From the NCBI RefSeq assembly GCF_000835495.1, contig NW_015622541.1, positions 1,240,001 through 1,304,000 on the forward strand: a stretch of DNA of 64,000 nucleotides, read 5' to 3'. This stretch comes from Cladophialophora immunda (lineage: Eukaryota > Ascomycota > Eurotiomycetes > Chaetothyriales > Herpotrichiellaceae). Numbering within the stretch: the first letter of the stretch is position 1; each line of letters begins with the position of its first letter. Below, in pieces: positions 1 to 11,605 of the stretch. Below the pieces are notes generated by a model, which was given only the letters and a program-made list of their open reading frames with translations, had not been told where the DNA came from and ran no database searches. Both the position numbers and the translations under genes were made by a program.

Positions 1-272
1 CCTTGCCCTACTCAATAATGCGTTCTTTGGATGAGTCAATCAGTCGGGCATTCGCTTGTGCCAGCCCTCCATTTCATGTCACAAGATAGCAGCATTTCTG
101 TGGCTGTCCAGAGCAGCTGTCCGTTCCGGGTGACAGAAGCCACCGAACGACCAAGACCAATCATGTTCAGCGAGCTTTGACAAACTGTTAACCATCCTTT
201 CCATGATTTGCCCTTTCCAGCCAGGGAAAAGAGTCGCCGAATGCTCATTGATCTTGACTGACGTCTCTTTAG

Positions 273-2193
273 TGATGTGCTTCGCCGACATTACATCAAC
301 TGCCCATCGAGGGGTGAGCAACCGATTCCCGGGAAGCTGAAGAAAGGCAAGAAGACTCGAGCGTGCGACTCATGTGCGCGCCTAAAATTGGGTTGTGATT
401 TGGATTGTCCATGCGAAACTTGCCTCTCATATGGCCTTGAATGCACATACACACGACTCACGGAGCAGCGGCAACCGCGACCGGGAAGTGAACCTCCCCT
501 GCAACCGCCACAGGATGGACAGCGGCCGAGAAGCCACTCTGTCAGCGCCAACACATCTCAAGAGTCAAGGAACAATGCGCGTCAAGAGCGGAGCAAGATT
601 TCGTTATCCTTTCTCCTCAACTATGTGAATCCAACCACAACTATGGCAGATGCCTATGGTCCTGTGACCGAAAAAGCAGGCGCCGGAGGTGAGTCTACAA
701 CCTAGAAAGATATCACGCCCGAGTCTAACATCAACGACCTAGCGCCTGTGTCGCTGAACGTCTGCGATACCGCCACTGCAAGCGATTTCGGTACTTCTGT
801 GGCTACTGTACAGTTGGTGACTGACGAGTTCATCTCGCCGTTTAATAGTGACAGACTGGACGACTTTTTTGTATCCTGTCTATTTCCCGATTCAGAAGAT
901 TTTCAAGGCTCAAGCGAGGACGCGAACTGGTCTACAAACTGGCAAATATTAGACCAGTCGGACGCTTTTGACAACTCTCCAGCCGTTGAGCCTTTCAACT
1001 GCTTGATAGACTCCTTGACCGGATTCACACTCTCCCTACCACAGGGACATCCTGAAAGCGCGCCCAATGATCGATTAGCAAAGGCAGCAACACTGTTTTC
1101 AAGAGCCAACGTCGAACGATTTGTCGGGCATTACTTTCGAGATTACTGTCCACATAGCCCGATTCTTCATCCCGGAACTTTCCGGATAGCAGCAGCATCC
1201 CCCTTCTTACTCACGGTCCTGGTCCTCACGGGAGCTTTATTCTCCTCTTCACCAAATGACATGCAGCTAGCAAGGGACATTCTTGGCCTTGTGGTAGAAT
1301 ATGCCATTAGCAACCCAGTTTTCAGAAAGCTGCTCCACGGGCCTGATGCAGTGAAGGGACTGGACGAAGTGGAATCCTTACAAGCGCTCCAAGCCGCCTT
1401 TTTTATCACACAAGTTCGGCTCCGGGAAGGCTCTCCGTCCTGTCGGCGAGATGCTCGAAAGTCGAATTTTGAAGAGATAATATGTGCTGTTCGAGCCCTA
1501 GGTCTTTTGGAGACTCGGAACTCATTCTTCGAAGCTGAGCCACCACCACCAGAAAAGTTTCAGTGGGCTCAGTTTGCCGCCCGCGAATCCCGAATTCGTC
1601 TTGTGTGTGGTATTTTCAACCTTGACGCCAGCTTCACGATCCTATACAACATGACTCCCCGGTTGTTTGCGGAAGAGATGAGCATCGGGCTGCCAGGTTC
1701 TGTCGATGCTTTCTTTGCCGACAATGCCCAGGATTGCTATCGGCTGTCACTGAAGGAGCATGGACTTCAGAAATTGCGGCTCTCGCAGATATGCGACGCC
1801 TTTTTGCAGGATGAGTGGGACGAAGAGATGCGCTGTTCCATGCAACACTTGTCGCTCCTGCATCTTTGCAGTTTGATGTTGGCGCTAACGCAGATCTTGT
1901 GGCTCTCTCCGTACAGACCTGGAAAGCGGCAGACAATGAAACGAATGAAAGAAGCGCTGATCAGGTGGAAAGCAGTCTGGGACTTTCAGAATGCGGCATT
2001 GACGGCTCGCCAACGCGATCGCTACGGATTTTTGAAGACCATCCCTCTCGAGTTTTGGCAGATTGCAACTGTCCTGGTGGAGAAAAACAGTACCAGTTTG
2101 GATACCGCGATCACTCAAAATGCCATTGCTGCTTTGAGCAACAATCAGTGTGCCCAAACCATGCTCGAAAGCGTCGAAAAGGAACAGAGCTGA
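273..2193 (+). CDS. C2H2-Zn2Cys6 fungal transcription factor 1 (5' end incomplete)
   Basis: Probable nuclear regulator. The readable exons are 273-688 and 743-2193. The intron at 689-742 starts GTGAGT and has CTAAC before its AG, and the phase is preserved across it. There is no ATG before the first readable codons. The exon begins after an AG at 271-272 with DVLRRHYINC, the second half of a zinc finger (H-X3-C), so at least one exon lies upstream. A Zn2Cys6 cluster follows (CDSCARLKLGC then CETC). After it come an FLLNY.NP motif and a fungal-specific transcription factor domain around PHSPILHPGTF. The protein is about 620 aa as seen. It is a clear paralogue of the factor at 8040-10187, with the same domain order and matching C-terminal motifs (LEFWQIATVLVE here, PEFWQLACIFVE there). 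Its neighbour is the convergent FAD monooxygenase. The 5' part looks degenerate (see findings), so the gene may be truncated by the window edge, damaged, or both. Confidence 0.8.
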
Positions 2194-2657
2194 ATATCAC
2201 GGCAGCCGGCCGAATCCGCTCGTGGTCGACTGGTGAATCAATACATTTTACATCTCGGTTGTCCAACGGGCAAGACGAACGAAGCAAAGATCTGAAGATT
2301 CGATGATGAAGTTATGAGGTATCCGTCGTCTGACCCACAGCTGTGCAGCCTCGTGCTAGCTGACCAAGAGCCCTCGTTTGAGCCACAAGTAGGGATTGCA
2401 ACGCATACCGAGCAATCTATAAGACAAGCCTGAATGTCACAAAAGCATTGAAGCATCTGGCTATTCTACAGGAGAGCGACCTCTTCATGTGAACGTTGTC
2501 TATATGATATTCAGCACAGAAGTGAATTATTACTGCTACACTAGGAAAGATAATGAAATGGTCAGCTGTACTACATGAGCGATTCGAGGTCCGATTCGAG
2601 ATGGTTTGCCTTATAAGAATCCTAAATCTGGCTCCGTTTGTTCTACCCGCGAGCTAC
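2194..2657. other. Intergenic, convergent 3' ends
   Basis: This holds the 3' flanks of transcription factor 1 (+) and the FAD monooxygenase (-). I see no further gene or repeat. Confidence 0.6.
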
Positions 2658-4307
2658 CTAGGCCATGTTACTTGGTATGTACCACTGCTCCAGATATTCC
2701 AATACAGCTTTCCATTCCGCGATCCAACATGACATTCCAATGTACAAGTCAGGTCGTACGAGAACCAATCTGCCATCTTCGTCGTTGGGGTCGATCATGT
2801 ACCTTTCCCAAACCTCGCCCGACTCGTTCTTGGACTGATGGTCAAAGTCAAATTCTGCCTCGCGGGTTCCAGATATCAGGAATGCAGATACCTGCCCTGG
2901 AAAGCGCCCGTTCAGCTCTTCCCGGATGGTCACGGCCTCTGCGAGCTGCTTTTGCTTGTTTTGTTTGCTGGGCACAATGAGCAGGGTAAATTGTGGCCTT
3001 CGAAAAACGTCATAGAGATGTCGCTGAGGCGAACTGACGAGAAGAGCATCAGGAGCCCTTTCGCCGGCTTGCGGCCCTCGGGTAGGACGGAGCCCAGAGG
3101 GGACACAGACCGCGTCGCAGTAGTTGTGTGAAAGGCCGGAGACTAGCATGATGGTATTCTCTTCCCAGTTGGGGGCCTGTGTCAAGGGATACCGCTTCTC
3201 GGGCTCCTCGCCAAATCCCATCACGATGTGGTGAGTGGCCATGGCCCCTTTGCTGATCTGCTCCCCGATGGGTTTTCTTTCTTTCTCGTAGGTGTCCAGA
3301 ATCTCCCCTTGGGCTTGCCCTTTCCAGACTGCGGCCAACTTCCAGCCGAGATTGAAAGCGTCCTGCATACAGCCGTTCATTCCTTGGCCGCCAGATGGAG
3401 AATGAACGTGGCTTGCATCGCCACAGATAATCAGCCTCCCTTCGCGGTAGTGGCTGGCAATGTTGTTCCTAATCTCCCAGGAAGTCGCCCAGTCCGGCTC
3501 TCCCAGCTTGAAGCCGATCCCGATCTGGTCGGCGACCTCCTGGAACGATTCCTTTATGTCTTTCCGGTACACATATTCTCCCGTTGGCTCGCTCATGTAG
3601 ATCCTCCACACTCCACCGGGCATACGTGTGACGTTCATGAACAGATCTTTGGTGAAATAGTAGTTCATCCATCGATCGTCAAACCTGACGTCCGTGAGAG
3701 GCACGTCCATCATGGCCATGGCGGCGACAATCTCCCCGTTGAAGGCTATCCCAGCCGCATCGCGGACGAAGCTTTTCACACCGTCGCATCCGACCACCCA
3801 GGGATAGGTGACATGCTCCTGGGCACCGTTAGGCAACTTGATAGCAGCTTTAACCCTTCCGTTGACCTGGTTCTCTGCTGGACTCGACAGCGCCACAACC
3901 TCGGTCTGGTACTCCGGTGAAACACCGTGGGTGGCAAACAGGTGTTCCCTCAACACCTGCTCAAAGTCGTTCTGGCTGATTTTGTAATAAAACGGATATC
4001 GCGTCGGCAGGACCCGGTAGTCGGTCTTGGGACACTCCTCGTCGGGCATGCCGGGGAAGTGATATCTGTTCCCGGGACATTCCAGGCAGACCTCCTTGAG
4101 ACGGTGGCCGACCCCCATGTGGTCGAACATCTCCATGGACCGGGCATGTACGGTCATCGCCCGGGCGGTGTGGGAAGGTCCCTGACGCTTTTCCACGAGG
4201 CGGACCGGCACCCGACGCCGGAGGAGCTCGTAGGTGAGGATCAGGCCCGATGGACCGGCCCCTACCACGAGGACCTCATCAGAATGGCCGGACTTGGTTT
4301 CAGTCAT
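2658..4307 (-). CDS. FAD-dependent aromatic monooxygenase (phenol hydroxylase type)
   Basis: Single-exon gene of 549 aa. The ATG at 4307 is the first true start; the open frame further upstream offers only a GTG. The Rossmann motif GAGPSG lies at residues 16-21. It is followed by the arginine-containing ARAMTVHARSMEMF segment, the GCDGVKSFVRDAAGI motif (the DG motif of class A flavin hydroxylases) and the FAD-ribityl GDASHVHSPSGGQGMN motif. The C-terminal part, with VLVRPDLYIG, matches the thioredoxin-like domain of phenol 2-monooxygenase, PheA/TfdB and related enzymes. The expected reaction is NAD(P)H-dependent hydroxylation of a phenolic ring; the substrate is unknown. It points the same way as the P450 at 5307-7063, and the pair sits between two paralogous regulators, which suggests a shared pathway. 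The family call is firm and the role is inferred. Confidence 0.9.
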   Translation of the reverse strand: MTETKSGHSDEVLVVGAGPSGLILTYELLRRRVPVRLVEKRQGPSHTARAMTVHARSMEMFDHMGVGHRLKEVCLECPGNRYHFPGMPDEECPKTDYRVLPTRYPFYYKISQNDFEQVLREHLFATHGVSPEYQTEVVALSSPAENQVNGRVKAAIKLPNGAQEHVTYPWVVGCDGVKSFVRDAAGIAFNGEIVAAMAMMDVPLTDVRFDDRWMNYYFTKDLFMNVTRMPGGVWRIYMSEPTGEYVYRKDIKESFQEVADQIGIGFKLGEPDWATSWEIRNNIASHYREGRLIICGDASHVHSPSGGQGMNGCMQDAFNLGWKLAAVWKGQAQGEILDTYEKERKPIGEQISKGAMATHHIVMGFGEEPEKRYPLTQAPNWEENTIMLVSGLSHNYCDAVCVPSGLRPTRGPQAGERAPDALLVSSPQRHLYDVFRRPQFTLLIVPSKQNKQKQLAEAVTIREELNGRFPGQVSAFLISGTREAEFDFDHQSKNESGEVWERYMIDPNDEDGRLVLVRPDLYIGMSCWIAEWKAVLEYLEQWYIPSNMA

Positions 4308-5306
4308 GGCGAACCCAGCAGCGAAAATGCCCCGTCTGACTCGCGTGGGAGACACTTCGTCGAGGACTGGATATTTGGTGGTGTGAAGTCAAAGGTGGAC
4401 GTGTTGAAATGGGATGCACTGCAGGATTCTCGTGATATAATGTGCAACTGCAACATGAGCAGGCGCCGTAGCCATGGCGGTTGCCTGAAGAACTCGGGTT
4501 AAGCGACAGAAGGCCTCGATCAATCACTCCTTTGTTGTCCAGGCCAGCCCCACGCCACTCCTGTCTGGATCTGGCACCCCCATATCGTCTCTCTGCGAAG
4601 TCGCCTTCTGGGTCTGAAGTGGATGGGGGGCACTATACCCCGGTATTTTTGCTATGACCAAGATTCTGCCTCCGCCGTTGACAGTGAGGGTCGTAAATTG
4701 CCGAGTGCGGGTTGTAGGCAGGTGGTAGAACTCCTTTCTATGACCCACGCGTGGTCTCGAATGGGGCGATGGAGACACCAACATCTGGTGGCATTCAGGA
4801 AGTCGCTCAAAGGTTGTATTAGTCTTTCATCGGAAATTGAGAGTGGGTGACCCACACAATAGCCGTTGCGGTAACCCCCAATGTCCCCTCTCTCACTCGT
4901 CTAGTGAAAGGGCAATACGCCGGCCACAACGACTGCACTTGAAACGGGGTAGAACAAGTGGTAACATAGACAAGAGTTGTTGTAACTTCAGGTTGAAATA
5001 GTACTGAGCAATCCTCACGCATTTCTCGCGGCAAGTATTTACGGCGGTGTGTCAACCGTGTTGATTCATATGAATGCTACTTGTATCGTCCAGAGCACGG
5101 TCGATGGAAGAGCAAGTCAATACGTTCTCTGCTGCTTGTGTTCGGTGGCACGATAGAACTAATGTGCAAATATCACCACCAAGATCCAAAATTTTGAGAA
5201 TGTAATCCAATTCCTATACTACTATTTGTGAGTGATACCTGGGATTTGCAGTAAAACTAGAAATTCCATCGCATTTCCTTCTAAGAGGGCCCTCTTGTCG
5301 ATTTGG
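4308..5306. other. Intergenic, upstream region of the FAD monooxygenase
   Basis: About 1 kb between the 3' end of the P450 and the start of the monooxygenase, both on the minus strand. It should hold the monooxygenase promoter. Open frames here are short and resemble no family I know. Confidence 0.55.
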
Positions 5307-7063
5307 TCAAGAGACATCAGCCAAGGTGAGCTTGGTCTCCCCGTTGTACCGAGCCAGGAACTGCTCTGCGTGTTCGCGCTCGCTCTCCAACAGCTCAACA
5401 ATCTTTTCCGATCGAGGGATGAACCGAGCACGGAACGGCAAAGGACGAGTGTTCTCCCCGTCCGTGTAGGCGAAAATGTCGAGTTTGGCTTCCCGGCCCT
5501 GCAGCGTACAATCATGTCAGCAAAAACCTCTCCTTTGGCATCCCCATGGCGAACACGTACCTGATCGTCCAGGCCAGGCTTAATATCGAATGCCCAGAGA
5601 AGTCGAGCGACGGATATCGCCAAGCTTGCTTCTGCCAGCGGCTGTCCGCTGCACTGCCTCCGGCCCCAGCCAAAAGCATTATGCCCGCGAGCGTTGGGGT
5701 ACTTGAAATGAAGGCCTTTCAAATACCGTTCAGGGTCGAATTTGTCCGGGTCCGGGAACTCTCGAGGATGGCGATGAATCGCCCAGAGGTTGCCGGTGAT
5801 GTTTGTACCAGCTGGGATATGATAGCCGTTGTAGATGTCATCCTCGGTCGGAGCGTGTGGAATGCCTCCGAGGATGGTGACCGAACGCCAGCGCAGTGTC
5901 TCCTTGATGATTGCGTCAATGTATGGGAGTGAAGCTTCGTCTGACCAGTCAGGACTTCTGTCTTGACCAACAACCTCATCCAATTCTTTGTGTGCTTTCT
6001 TCTGAACCTCGGGGAAGACGCACATGGCCAGGATGCACGATATGATGGTACTGCTGGTGGTGTCGACACCTCCTCCGATCAAGTTCGAGGTCAAGCTCGC
6101 AATCTCCTCGTTCGAAAGGCCATGGGAATTCTGCTCTTCAATGAGTCGTTTGGAAAAGCTGTCCTCTCTGCTTTGGGACCCTTCCAAGGACAAGGCGTAG
6201 AAATAACGTGCCAATAAGTTAGCCTGGTCTTGTATGGCTCGTGGCAGCGGGTAAAGCCACTTCGGCAGCTTCGTCAGGAAGGGCAGGGATTCCATCCAAT
6301 ACAGCCCGGGAATGATCACGTCGACGGCGTTGGCCATGACCTCGAGAGCTTGCTTGGCCACGTAGTCGTTTTTCCTGACAATTCGACGTCCCCAGCCAAT
6401 AATGGAAACCACCGAGCACGCATATCGTTCCAGGTGAAAGACATAGTCCGCGGGGTCTTGCAATATGCTCCAGGTCATCACTCTAGACTCGGCAGCTTGG
6501 ATGTCGCGGTAGTTGCGGACGGCTTGAGAGCCAACAACAGAATGCTGCACAAAGGTTAATGGCCTGAGCCAGGAAAGAGGCAGGTCTCTTACAGTAAGCT
6601 TTCGGTGATTCCTCCATCTGTCGCCGTACACCTGACACACTTGATTGTTGACGGTCCAGTTGAACATGTCACCCATGACAATGATATGAGGTCGAGAGGA
6701 ATAGAGATGGGCCCGTTTCTCCATGAGCTCGGAAGCAGACCAAGCGTCGTTGGCAACAATGATCGGTCGCCTTCCGAGCCAGATCGTCAGGAGTGGATCT
6801 TTGTAGTATTTGCTCCAATCTTCAAAGGCGATCCATGGCTTGACCTTTGGTATAATCAGATGGTTTCCGACTATGGGTAGAGGGAAAGGTCCTGGGGGCA
6901 ATTGGCGCCGCAGCCGCAACACTCGGACATAATCGAAGATGACGAGAACGAAACCAGCTAGTAGTGCAACTGTAGTGAGTCGGCGAAGGAGATTGAGGTC
7001 AACATGAAAGGAAGGATGGCTTGGTTTTCCAAATCGCACAAAGTTGAATTCCTGATCACTCAT
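5307..7063 (-). CDS. Cytochrome P450 (CYP64/OrdA-like microsomal monooxygenase)
   Basis: Heme monooxygenase of 548 aa, with exons 7063-6593, 6544-5561 and 5498-5307. The 48-bp intron (6545-6592) has a length divisible by three and could be misread as coding; removing it restores HRKLT followed by HSVVGSQAVRNYR. The 62-bp intron (5499-5560) must be removed to reach the true C-terminus, FLARYNGETKLTLADVS. An N-terminal membrane anchor lies at about residues 27-45, followed by the proline-rich PPGPFPLPIVGN. The I-helix GGGVDTT is at about 315-320, the ExxR motif ETLR at 372-375, and the heme loop FGWGRRQCSG has its Cys at 455. It resembles the O-methylsterigmatocystin oxidoreductase (CYP64) type, which is a broad fungal group, so the substrate cannot be named. 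It diverges from the transcription factor at 8040 and is co-oriented with the FAD monooxygenase. Confidence 0.93.
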
Positions 7064-8039
7064 CTTGTGTGGTTGCTGTGTAGGAAGAGACTATACTATG
7101 CGAAAAACTACCCGGTCAACGTGAAGAGCTTAGAGGACTTTATATTACATTCTTTCATGTGGGACTTCACTCTCAACCATGATTCTGGTGGCGGTGATCT
7201 TTCCCGGACTGTAACTTGGTTAGTCCAAATTGCTATTACCAGCGATCCTAGTCGCATAACCAGACCTGTGTGACACGATATACACGTGCACCAATTTGAA
7301 ATAAATCCATCGTGCTTTTCTAGACGAGCCTATGGATAGAGTTCTTTTGGTAACCAGAAGTTTGCTGGCCGGTAACATCGCAGCATACCTACATAATATG
7401 GCCAGCGAGCAGGCGCTTAATGGGCGTTCTGGTGTATTCGACGAATGCTCCCCAGGCATGACAAAACGTAGTACCATCGTGAGCCCTTCAATCAGTCACG
7501 AATTCCGTAAGCCGAACCCAACTTTTGAAATTATCCGCACCACGAGTGCATAGAACAGCCCCCTCGACAGCCTAACTGTTGAATGAATGTGGCAGGCGGC
7601 CAGAAAGCGAGCACATGGCCAATCAGGGAGAGCCAGTTTACCGAAATGCTTCATAGTGGATTCAATATGCTTCCCTGCATGGCTTTGGAAATTTTACGTT
7701 GTGTCTTGGGTCATAATGCTTCTCGGTGGCCTATCATTACTCTGAGCCTGAGGAAGCGGTGGATCTATTCAACGAGCTTGCGATGACCTAAGGTTTCCTG
7801 AGCATTCCTCTCGTTATTGGCGTCGATGGTGTGTCCTTAAGCTCTCGGCCTCGTGAAGCTCAGCCTTGGCCCTTTGTGGCGGGGTCATGCGGGGTCAGAT
7901 TGTACCCCGGCCTCGTTTGTTATATGACGCTCCTGAAGCCCCATATTGTCTGTTGTGTGGGTTTAAACCGTCAAGGACCCTCAGACATTGACCGAGAATG
8001 CTCAGTCCATGGACCTGAAAACTCTCGATTCAGCTCAGA
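7064..8039. other. Divergent promoter region, P450 / transcription factor 2
   Basis: 976 bp between two divergently transcribed genes, so it should carry both promoters. I found no convincing gene and no clearly conserved binding palindrome by eye. Confidence 0.55.
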
Positions 8040-10187
8040 ATGCCGCCTGTATACCAATGTCAGCAATGCCAGAGGACATATTCTAATAGTAGCCACCTAC
8101 GACGCCACGAAACAATTCGTACGCAACAGCGGCCCTGTCTTGCTATCACCACGCTAATTGGGTATAGATACTTCGGGACACGCGTTCTCGTGTGCTTTTT
8201 GCCCTCGGCGTTTTCGAAGAAGGTAGGTACTCATGTGTGTCGGTGACTGGTGCTCGCATCTGACGGTTCACATTCAAGAGATGTAGCAAGCCGCCATTCC
8301 AAGACCTGTCGTGAGAGGGGCTCAGATCCCACTCCCACTCATGGAGTTCGAGGTCGAAAGAGGAAAGCATGCAGTCTGTGTGCAGCAGCCAAAGTATCAT
8401 GCGACGAGAAGCTGCCATGTACTCGATGTCTGAAGAAAAATTTACATTGCACCTATCAAGACCGTCAGAAGGGTCTTGATGACAGTGGTGCGTGTAGGAT
8501 GCTTCAGAGTCCGTCAATCACGCATTCCGTAAGAACAGACCGCGTCCTCAACCAGTCTCTGTGCCGGACGAGCAAGATAGGAGGGAAGATTGCCATGCCT
8601 TTTCTTCTCAACTACACCAACCCCAAAACCAATTCCATCTCAGCTTGCTACCAAAGTGCACAAGATATGGGAAGAGGTATCTTCGAGGACGACTCTGCGG
8701 TCGAAACACTACGCTATCAGTCAGAAGCTCCTGAGGACGCTGGCGCTGTGGACGATTCATGGCTGAGCGGGTGGACTCAAGCATTTGAAAACCCGTTACT
8801 GTTTGGAAATTCCGAGGAGCAGTGGTGGGACGAAATCATCTACGCTCAACACTCATCCTGTCGCGCGTTAAATATGGGCAAGGGACACGCTCAGGCCATT
8901 GCGTCGCAGGTTGCTCGCGACCTTGCGGCTCTTTGTCGCTCGCAATGCAGCGAGGCTGGAGATGGGCCTTCCTTCGACGAAGATGCCTTCAGGTCTCTTT
9001 TCACTCTCGACAACATGGTAGAGTTCTGCGAACTCTACTTTGCATGCTGGAGCCCGCATTGCCCGATACTACATCGTCCTACGTTTGACCTGACCAAGGT
9101 CTATCCCCCGCTGTTGCTTGCAGTCTTCCTGATCGGACAGGCATACTCTTCCGAGCTTGATGTTTCACAGGCGCAAGCTCACTATGACCTCGCCGAAGCG
9201 TATGCCTTCAGCCACCCAAAATTCAAACAGCTCCTGCAAGACAATTTGCCACTCTCGTCGGCGCCGTCTACATCATTAGAGCCAATTCAAGCCGCATACT
9301 TGATGGTGTTGGTTCAGATGTGTGGTAAAAGCTCGCTTTCCCGAAGACGCGTGAGGAGGTCTCGATACAATGATGTCATCCAAGCCGCTCGCAGCCTGAG
9401 GCTCTTCGACAGCAAGAATGAATTCTTGGACCTTGAGCAAAGGGATTGTGTTGATTTCGACTGGCACGGATTTGTGGCAAAGGAGTCGAGGATCAGGTGA
9501 GTGGGCGCCATCAACACTTTCTGTCGATTTTCTCACGGTCTATCTAGGCTCGCGTATCTCATTTTCGGCATCGAATGCAACTTTGCCATGTTCCACGAGC
9601 ACTATCCAAGACTCGCCGTCTCGGAAATGACCGGTGATCCGATGTGCAGTGAAAGCTGCTTTTCGGCTCCCAGCAGAGCATCCTGTGAGCAATACGCAAA
9701 GAAGGAAATGAGATCCAATACGCTGGCAATCTCGACGTGTGTGCTTCAACTCCTAGAGAGCCAAGTCAACATATCAATACAGTCGAGCCTGGCTGGGCTG
9801 TCACCAATGAATTTCTTCTTTGTTCTGTGCGGTAAGCATACCCCTCTCCCATTAGATTTCAAAGGCTGACACGTTCGACTAGGTCTGCACTGCGCCATCC
9901 ATGCTTCGCGTGCAAACGGTACGGGGAAGATCCTGTATCCGGCGATGACGAGGGCTCTGAACCGTTGGATCAGAATATGGGAATCGCAGATGCGCAACTT
10001 CCCCCTCGAAGAGCGGAAGAAGATTGGGTTCATGAGAGACGCCGGCCCAGAATTCTGGCAGCTCGCATGCATCTTCGTCGAAGCTGAGAACCGTGGGCTC
10101 CTCAATACAGAGCTCCTGCGCAGCATGGACGTGGACAGGATGGAGAACGTTTGTCATCTGTTGGAGGCATTCCGTCAAACAGCCTAG
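8040..10187 (+). CDS. C2H2-Zn2Cys6 fungal transcription factor 2
   Basis: Complete regulator of 646 aa, with exons 8040-8118, 8168-8222, 8279-9496, 9548-9831 and 9883-10187; all junctions keep phase. The first two small exons encode the zinc fingers. Finger 1 uses C7, C10, H23 and H27. Finger 2 uses C35, C38, H51 and C55 (a C2HC finger split by an intron before its Asp-Val). A Zn2Cys6 cluster follows at residues 76-102 (CSLCAAAKVSC ... CTRC ... C). The FLLNYTNP motif and a fungal-specific transcription factor domain come next (CPILHRPTF). This tandem C2H2 plus Zn2Cys6 architecture is known in filamentous ascomycetes. It is paralogous to the factor at 273-2193. Its position next to the P450 and the TRI12-type pump suggests it controls them. 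Confidence 0.9.
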
Positions 10188-11605
10188 GGCCCCACGGAGG
10201 ATATCGCCGCAGAATCAATAGTGATGGGCCCGGCCAAACATGATATGTATCGATATCCTTGTAAAGCGTATCATCCACCACAAAAAAGTATGCATCGGCT
10301 TGAGTTGGCCAGTGTCTTTTTCGACGGGCATTACTGTTCCCCGGACTGCGGCGTCCAAAAGAAATGCCTGCTACCATCATCCAGTCCATCTTGCGCGGTC
10401 CATAGCTAGCTTTTGGGGGGGGCTGGTGCTCAATTCAGATTGCCGATCGGTCCTTCCATTCCCCACGGGGTAAGTACCAGTCTGGCGGTGAAAGCCCCAT
10501 TCAACGTATGGGGGGGGGGTGGAGAAATCAGAACCTGATGTCAGGGGCACCACGCAACCCACACTTATATCCCGAATGTGGGCTTTTCCCGCATTCACCC
10601 TCATCTTTCTTGCCAACTCGAGCTTGAACGCATGCACATGCAAATTCCAGGTATGCTTGATTATTGCGTAACAGCTTTGTGAGATACTTGAGCCAAGCCT
10701 CCCCGTGCCCCGATCTCCCATACAACCCGTGATATTGACGTACGACCAAAGCACAGCTCCGGATCTCTCTGCAACCAGTTGGTCGCTCTTTCGAGTCCTA
10801 TCTCTACAAAGAACGGACACTCTCGACGATGAATCTTCTGGCTTACGGAGAAGACAACAGGGGGACCACTTCAAGCCCCGGGAACGCCAAAAGATCGGCG
10901 TAATGGCATGAGAATGTGGCTTCGAATTTTACGAAGCTGCTTGTCAGAGAGTTCAGCCTGGTCACTGGTTTGCTTCACCCTCGATATGCCAGAGCACTTG
11001 TCGGCAACAGATTTTCGACCGTGGATGTCAAGACACGTTGTCTATTGCAGAATGGACAATCTAGACTGCGCCACGGGCTCTGGGTTTACGGCCCCAGAAC
11101 CACACCAGCTCGCTTCATCGTGGTGACGCCCCAGGGTATGTTTGTCCTCATGCCGCCTCCGCAAAGTTTGTTGAGCCTACTTTGAGGAGCGTCCTGCTTG
11201 GGCACCTTTGTTGCTCGACAAAGAAGGGACGAGTCCGTCTGTCCGTGTTGGTCTGCCCTGTTCATCGTGGGGTCCGTATTCTCTCAAATCCTGCAAGGGC
11301 ATTCATGGGCTGGAGCTTATCCGAGCCTCAAGCCAGCCACATGGGATTTTCTGCATCCTTCCTCACAGCATTTTGCGGAGGGGCTGTGGGGCAAAGGAGC
11401 AAGTGTCGAGGCCAATAGAACATGAGAAGGATACCAAAAGATGTATAAGTTCCTTCCTGTCCAAAGAGACTGCCTGGCGTTGATGTATTCCTTGTTTCAA
11501 GGCTGCTCTTGACTTTTGGACAGTTTTGGCCTCTTAGGACACTAATAGGCAGATACCGAAGAAAGAGTAGGGCACAGAGCCTGAGACTGCGACAAGTGAT
11601 TCGAC
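10188..11605. other. Intergenic 1.4 kb with G-runs
   Basis: Lies between transcription factor 2 and the TRI12-type pump, both on the plus strand, so its right part should hold the pump promoter. It contains homopolymeric G runs near 10418-10424 and 10511-10519. Open frames on both strands show no recognisable domain. Confidence 0.5.

Noticed and set aside
6545..6592. 16 in-frame codons in the P450 at 5307-7063 as a real insertion
   Set aside because: The segment begins GTAAGA, ends TTGTGCAG and is 48 nt long. It sits where related P450s run continuously, so it is better read as an intron.
10377..10874. 165-codon open frame, minus strand, in the spacer before the TRI12-type pump
   Set aside because: Composition is not protein-like, it spans homopolymer G-runs, and no domain or splice structure is visible.
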